Assembly: GCA_002778195.1 (NCBI GenBank)
Contig: PCDI01000005.1
Coordinates: 1,533,427-1,597,426 of the forward strand
Length of the DNA: 64,000 bases
Source: Raffaelea ambrosiae
Taxonomy: Eukaryota > Ascomycota > Sordariomycetes > Ophiostomatales > Ophiostomataceae
Reading direction: 5' to 3'
In this document: piece after piece, positions 59,017 to 64,000 of the stretch
How the letters are laid out: every line of letters begins with the position of its first letter
Position numbering within the stretch: the stretch's first letter is position 1
Translations under genes and position numbers: made by a program
The notes under the pieces: generated by a model
What the model was told of the DNA's origin: nothing
Seen by the model: only the letters and a program-made list of their open reading frames with translations
The model's database searches: none

Positions 59017-60283
59017 ATGGAAGCAGCATTGGCCCATCGCATTTGGAATCGTGGGCTAGCTCGGGCATTTTCCCAGACTCGGACACCGGGACGACCAGGC
59101 TCCGCGCTGCAGAAGTTGGGCCCATTCGGCGGGCGGCACTCTCATATAGAACGATTGCTGAGCGTGCTGAGCACGACCGCCATCAACAATAGCGGCAATC
59201 TGCCATACCCGCCATCTTCGCCTCTGCTATTGTCCTCTTACGAGAAACCCATTGCCCCAGCCTCCCGTTCGCAGAGGCGCCCTATCGCCATGTCGGCACA
59301 GCTCATCCCTTCCAACCCGGCCGACGTGCTGGTCATCCGGGATCTTACGCCAAATGTGACCATTCTGTCTCTGCCATTTTTGCGCGTGGGCCTGTTCGAG
59401 GTCGGCGGACGATGCACTATCGGTGAGCAGCTGCCAGCATTCGCTTGACTCACACGCAACAGGTCGCACTTTTCTGGGCGAGGGGGCGCTTTCGAGCGCT
59501 AAACATTCTCTTTTGTTCTGACACACACGCGATGCAATGGCAGTGCGCATGACAAGCGGCGGCGTTTTGGTCTTTTCGCCGGTCGCCCTGATACCCGAGG
59601 TGGCCGCCGTGGTAAGCCGCCTGGACGGCGGCCAGGGCGTCAAGTACCTGGTGGCGCCGGATATCGAGCACCACATTTTCCTGTCCGAGTGGCGCCAGGC
59701 CTACCCGGAGGCCAGGGTCATTGCGCCGGACGGCCTGGCCGAGAAGCGGGCAACCACCCAGGGCAAGGACCCCAAGGTCCAGTGCCCCGAGGACGCGTTC
59801 TTTGCCGTGCTGCCCGACGGCCAGAAGGGCCCTGTCCGGGCGGTGCCGACGATCGCCCCCGACTTCGACGCCGACTTTGCCGCGGTGTACTTTGACACCC
59901 ACCCGAACAAGGAGATTGTGCTGGTGTACAAGCCCGACCGCGTGCTGATCGAAGCCGACCTGTTCTTCAACCTGCCGGCCGTTGAGCAGTACGCGCGCGT
60001 GGACCCGGCCGCGCGCCGCGGTGGGCCGGACCACCCGGACTTTTTGAACCGCCTGTTCCAGAGCATCATGACTGCGTCCGGCGCGGCACTAGCCGCTCGG
60101 AGATTTATGTGGTACGCAGTGAGCCGCAAGAACCGCGGCCGCTTCAACGAGGGCGTCCAGGTCGTAGACAGCTGGTCCTTTGACACGGTCATCCCTTGCC
60201 ACGGTGAGGTGATCGAGGGCAACGGCAAGGAGGTATTTCGCAAGCTCTTTGCTTGGCACCTGCCGAGCTCAAAGGGCAATTGA
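59017..60283 (+). CDS. DUF4336 family protein (metallo-hydrolase-like)
   Basis: Two exons, 59017..59422 and 59544..60283, give 381 residues from the first ATG. The 121-nt intron has a GTGAGC donor and CAG acceptor, and splicing rebuilds FEVGGRCTIVRMTSGGVLVFSPVALIPEV. The conserved domain begins at the second ATG (59290, MSAQLIPSNPADVLVIRDLTPNV) and includes KYLVAPDIEHHIFLSEW, HPNKEIVLVYKPDRVLIEADLFFNLP and DTVIPCHGEVIEGNGKEVF. This is the fungal DUF4336 pattern (PF14234), related in fold to metallo-beta-lactamase hydrolases; substrate unknown. The preceding 91 residues are Arg-rich and acid-poor (HRIWNRGLARAFSQTRTPGR), resembling a mitochondrial presequence. Either start could be used; a possible 5'-UTR acceptor (TTTTTCTACAG) sits just upstream of 59017. 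Confidence 0.9.
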
Positions 60284-61278
60284 AGAAAAAAAAAATTGGA
60301 CCATTCGGCTGAGTTTTTTTTTTCTTTTTTTTTTCTTTTTTTTCTCCCCTCTTGTCTGATTGTGTTTCATTTACTTACATTTTTTTTTCTTGTTTGTTCG
60401 TTTATTTCTCTTCAGTCTCTTCGCATTTTTCCCAGTGTTTCCAAATGCTTATGTGTCTCTGTTATTACGTGCCCACTTGGCCAGCGCATGTGCGGTCTGT
60501 GTAACGGCAGACTCACCGGCTGGCTTCTGAGTGCTATTTTGGGGGTGGCTGTTTTGATTTTGGTGCTGGACCTAGGGTGTTTGGGAGTGCTTGGGCCTTG
60601 CCTGGATGCTTGGGGTTTGCTTGGGAGTAGTTACCTGGCGGTGGTTGCGCGAGAGCTGATGTGTCGGCGGGAATTACATGGTGTTTACACGTAGGCAAGG
60701 ATCTTGTGGTAACTACTTGACGCTGTACGTTTCTTCGGGAAGATACCACATTTGCTTTTACGGGGACTATATAATACTATATAGATGTACAACCCGGGAA
60801 AAGTCTCCCGTCTTTGTTATGCGGGTCCCTGTTTGGCGCACCTTTTGCGTCTTTTGGCTGCCGTGCTCACCGGTCGACACTTTGCCTGCCAGCCGCCACC
60901 TACCAGAGGTGGATACTGTGCCGATCGTGACCTGCGACGGTTGATACTCGCCATAACAAGGCCGAGAAAAATAGAAAAAGTAAACCGGTTTAGCCTGTTC
61001 CTTGGTTGCTGGCGATCAGGGCAGCCGCTCTGCGTACATGTTGCGAGATGTGGTGAGCATCGACAACAAATGGGCATTGTGTATTACAGGCGCTTTTCTT
61101 GCGAGGAAGGCGCAGTGCTACTATCACCGTAGCGAATCATCGTGGGATCATTCTTTTGCTGGCTTACACTCTGTGCAACGTTATTCGTCAGCGCATGCTT
61201 ACCTAAGTGAGCCTGCTCGCTAACAGGATAACGTAGTGTCTTCATAAATGATTTAGCGTGTTAATTTTTTCAACCAAA
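60284..61278. other. Intergenic, 3' flank of the DUF4336 gene
   Basis: A T-rich 3' flank (60310-60420), then ordinary DNA up to the tRNA. No supported gene. Confidence 0.65.
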
Positions 61279-61351
61279 GCCCGGGTAGCACAGCGGTAGT
61301 TGCGCCTGCCTAGTAAGCAGGAGGTCCGCGGTTCGATCCCGCGTCTGGGCA
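61279..61351 (+). tRNA. tRNA-Thr(AGU)
   Basis: 73 nt, intronless. Acceptor stem GCCCGGG/TCTGGGC with discriminator A; A box TAGCACAGCGG; anticodon stem CCTGC/GCAGG enclosing loop CTAGTAA, anticodon AGT (read as IGU after deamination, codons ACU/ACC); T stem CGCGG/CCGCG around TTCGATC; B box GGTTCGATCCC. The acceptor stem includes two G-T pairs. The 3' CCA is not encoded, as in eukaryotes. A T5 run at 61355 is a plausible RNA polymerase III terminator. Confidence 0.95.
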
Positions 61352-62196
61352 TTTCTTTTTGCATTTTGCCAGTCTTTTTGCGCTTCTACGAGTGCGTACT
61401 ATGTAATACTCGTACCACCCGTTCGGTGGTACCCTTTCGAGTAACTGTGATTTCTTTTCTTTTTAATTCTCATCTTTTTTTATTTTATTTTTGCCTTGTG
61501 ATTCGAGTTCGCTTATGCCCCCTTCGTGTACGGGACTTTCAGAAAGGACTGCTTCTTGCAGCCCCCCAATGTCCTTCTTTATCCGGGAATCAGGGCCGTA
61601 GAGGATGCAGCTTACAGCTGACAAGTAACAAATATGCCAACAGCCCGTTTAGCGGCAGACAAGGCGGCATATTCTGGAGGTCGTCAGGAGACATGACTAG
61701 GAGGGGGTGCTGGGTCAGCAGTGCGCTTTGGCTGCTTGGCTGATTTTGGGGGGTGTCAGTCGAGGATGAGTCAAGTATCTGTAGAGTATCTGTAGAGTAT
61801 CTGCAGGGTCTGAAAGAGTATGCGCAGAGTGTCACAGTCACACTGGCTCTCTCAGATGCTCCCTAATAGCATTCTGGTCCAGCCGGACAGCTACATGAGC
61901 GCTAAACCAAAACTGGCGACACAGTGTGGGAGAGCTGCCTTAGCGCCATCCAGGTACACCACAAGACCTCCCACAGAAGCCAGCCGGCCCAATCAGGCGC
62001 CACCAAGCTCCAACTTATCGTCACTGGCTGCCAGCCACGGGCTTCTTTCCCTGCATCATCACCACAAACACACAACTACCAGCGCCAACCGCAACTGCAA
62101 CAACGGCTTCCACTGCGCACTGAGCACCAGAGCCTCCTCTCTCTCTCACACCGAGGACTGTCTCCGGCTGCCTTTTGCGACCGCCCAAAACGAACG
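61352..62196. other. Intergenic, leader of the 5'-nucleotidase-like gene
   Basis: It contains the Pol III terminator (61355-61359), one TACTATGTA (61397) followed closely by TACTCGTA (61407), a triplicated GTATCTG(T/C)AGAGTATC-type repeat at about 61775-61812, and an A/C-rich leader before the ATG at 62197. Confidence 0.65.
61355..61359 (+). terminator. Pol III terminator of tRNA-Thr
   Basis: TTTTT four bases after the mature tRNA 3' end. Confidence 0.8.
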
Positions 62197-64000
62197 ATGG
62201 CTCCCCGCCGAGCGACCGCTGCTGTGGCGGCAGCCTTGGCCGCCTTGGCTCCGCTGACGCAGGCGATGCAGCCCGGCGCCGTCCCGCCAGTCAAGGCCCC
62301 TATGCGCCCTCTGCAATGGGGCGACATCAACTTTCTGCATACGACTGTGCGTGGGAGCGGCAGCCTGCTTGGCTGTCCTTTCTTCCCCCTTCCTAGAGGT
62401 GCCTCTTCCGACGCTGACCTGGTCTGAACCACAGGACACCCATGGCTGGCACGGAGGACACCTTCAAGAGTAGGTGGTTTTCTTTTCTGTCCAATCGGTC
62501 TCGATCCTTCCGGAGTCTCGCTAACCCGCACACCTTCTTCTTCCCCCCCACAAACAGATCCCAATACTCAGCTGATTGGGGCGACTATGTCTCGTTTGCG
62601 CACCACATGCGGCAGCGGGCGGACGACGACGGCGTCGACCTGCTGGTGGTCGACACGGGCGACCGCGTGGAGGGCAACGGGCTGTACGATGCGTCGAGCC
62701 CCAAGGGCAAGTACACGTACGACATTTTCAAGCAGCAGGACGTGGACCTTCTCTGCACCGGCAACCACGAGCTGTACCAGGCGACGACGGCCGACGCCGA
62801 GCACAGCCAGACGGTGCCCAACTACATCGACCGCTACCTGGCCTCGAACCTCGACTATGTCGACCCGGCGACGGGCGCGCAGACGCCCATGGCGCCGCAG
62901 CGGTACCGGGCCTTTACGACCAAGAACCAGGGGATCCGCGTGGTCGCGTTTGGCTTCCTCTTTGACTTTACCGGCAACGCCAACAACACGGTCGTGCAGC
63001 GCGTGGAGCAGACGGTGCGCGAGCCGTGGTTCCAGCAGGCGATCCGCGACGAGCCGGCCGACCTGTTTGTGGTCGTCAACCACATTGGCGCGCGCATGCG
63101 CGAGCTGCGGGTGGTCTACCAGGCGATCCGGGCGCAGAACCCGGACACGCCGATTGCGCTGTTTGCGGGCCATGCGCACGTGCGCGATGCGGTGGTGTTT
63201 GACGACAAGGCCTTTGCGCTGGCGAGCGGCCGCTACTTTGAGACCATTGGGTGGATGTCGATCCAGGGGTTGGCCACGAGGGAGGAGACGAGCAGCGAGC
63301 GCAGCGAGGACAGGAAGAACGAGAACGGCGAGCGCAGCGAGGAGAGGAAGAACGCGAATGGCGAGCGCAGCGAGGACAAAAAGGTAACGTTCCAGCGACG
63401 GTACATTGACAACAACCTGCTGGGCATGTACCGGCACACGGGGCTGAACGAGACGACGTTCCCGACGGAGCACGGGCGCAACGTGAGCGCGGCGATCACA
63501 GAGGCGCGCGAGGACCTCCAGCTGGAGACGGTGTACGGCTGCGCGCCCAAGAACTACTACCTGCAGCGCAAGCCGCACGACAGCCCGGACAGCGTGTTCG
63601 CGCTGCTGCGCGACCATGTGATCCCGGAGGCGATCGTGCGGGCGGACCGCGCGGACGTGCCGCGCCTGGTGATTCTGAACACGGGCGCCATGCGGTTTGA
63701 CATTTTCCGCGGCGCCTTCACGCGCGACTCGGCCCTCATCATCTCGCCGTTCATCAGCCTGATCCGCTACATCCCGGACGTGCCGTACGTGCAGGCCAAG
63801 CAGGTGCTCCGCATTCTGAACATGCAGGACCGCATCCTGGCGACCGCCGCGGAGGCGGAGGGCCGCCATGCCCGGGACTGGCGAGAGATGAACGTGCCGG
63901 AGCAGTACGCGGGGAAGGACACCGGCGAAGAAGCGAACGGCCGCATCCACAGCGGCGAGAGCGAGGCGCAGAAGCACCTCGGCGGTGACGACGCCGCCCT
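62197..64000 (+). CDS. Secreted 5'-nucleotidase-like metallophosphatase (3' end outside window)
   Basis: Exons 62197..62346, 62435..62469 and 62558..beyond 64000. Intron 1 (88 nt) is GTGCGT...GCTGAC...CAG; intron 2 (88 nt) is GTAGGT...GCTAAC...CAG. The tiny 35-nt exon 2 encodes the first metal motif. About 542 residues are visible. Signal peptide MAPRRATAAVAAALAALAPLTQA; calcineurin-like domain with D51/H53 (DTHGWHGGH), D94/D97 (VVDTGDRVEGN), N131/H132 (CTGNHELY), H in VVVNHIGAR and GHAHVRD; then the 5'-nucleotidase C-terminal domain (LNTGAMRFDIFRGAFTRDSALIISPF). Related to yeast YHR202W and fungal secreted or vacuolar nucleotidase-like enzymes; hydrolysis of nucleotide monophosphates is inferred. 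A charged 11-residue repeat is inserted between SGRYFETIGWMSI and RRYIDNNL. The frame is open to the window edge. Confidence 0.93.
63297..63383 (+). repeat. 33-nt coding repeat ERSE(D/E)RKN
   Basis: Two full 33-nt units and one partial, encoding ERSEDRKNENG, ERSEERKNANG and ERSEDKK, in the loop between the catalytic and C-terminal domains. The core GAGCGCAGCGAGGA differs by one base from the repeat core in the NPP intron (20305-20466). Confidence 0.9.

Noticed and set aside
62568..63977. 469-residue minus-strand open frame
   Set aside because: Antisense shadow of the 5'-nucleotidase-like exon 3, which carries the metallophosphatase motifs on the plus strand.
1..64000. CRISPR array, LTR retrotransposon, 5S rRNA or telomere repeats
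   Set aside because: No regularly spaced repeat-spacer structure, no long direct terminal repeats, no reverse transcriptase or integrase motifs, no 5S-like sequence and no TTAGGG arrays were seen on either strand.

Overview
The window is a nuclear fragment from a filamentous ascomycete (Pezizomycotina, probably Sordariomycetes; the species cannot be read from the sequence). Evidence: eight short spliceosomal introns (61-175 nt), every one with a GT donor, a CTRAC-type branch site and an AG acceptor; strongly GC3-biased coding exons; CT/CA-rich 5' leaders; and fungal protein families (CENP-O/Mcm21, fungal ectonucleotide pyrophosphatase, Acatn acetyl-CoA transporter, DUF4336, fungal 5'-nucleotidase-like metallophosphatase, GPI-anchored wall protein). 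There is no operon logic, CRISPR array or prokaryotic signal.

Layout. 1-14.4 kb: gene desert with microsatellites, minisatellites, a large imperfect hairpin and a 320-nt assembly gap. 14.7-31.8 kb: gene-rich island with (i) a Ser/His-rich protein of unknown function (+), (ii) a Cys-motif/coiled-coil protein with 6-residue tandem repeats (-), (iii) a membrane-anchored nucleotide pyrophosphatase/phosphodiesterase (-), (iv) a GPI-anchored Ser/Thr-rich wall protein (+), (v) the kinetochore subunit CENP-O/Mcm21 (-), divergent from (vi) an SLC33A1-like acetyl-CoA transporter (+). 31.8-43.8 kb: second desert. 43.8-45.4 kb: three-exon low-complexity protein of unknown function (-). 45.4-59.0 kb: third desert. 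59.0-64.0 kb: a DUF4336 protein (+), tRNA-Thr(AGU) (+) and a secreted 5'-nucleotidase-like metallophosphatase (+) cut by the window end.

The genes are not an obvious cluster. Two are extracytoplasmic phosphohydrolases (the NPP and the 5'-nucleotidase-like enzyme), which together could degrade extracellular or vacuolar nucleotides, but they lie 40 kb apart. The most unusual signal is outside the genes: the 9-mer TACTATGTA (either strand) occurs 23 times by my eye count where about 0.5 is expected, only in the gene deserts, together with an enriched relative TACTCGTA. Several minisatellite motifs also occur both in coding exons and in introns or intergenic DNA. Coordinates of exons were derived by hand from splice consensus and reading-frame continuity.
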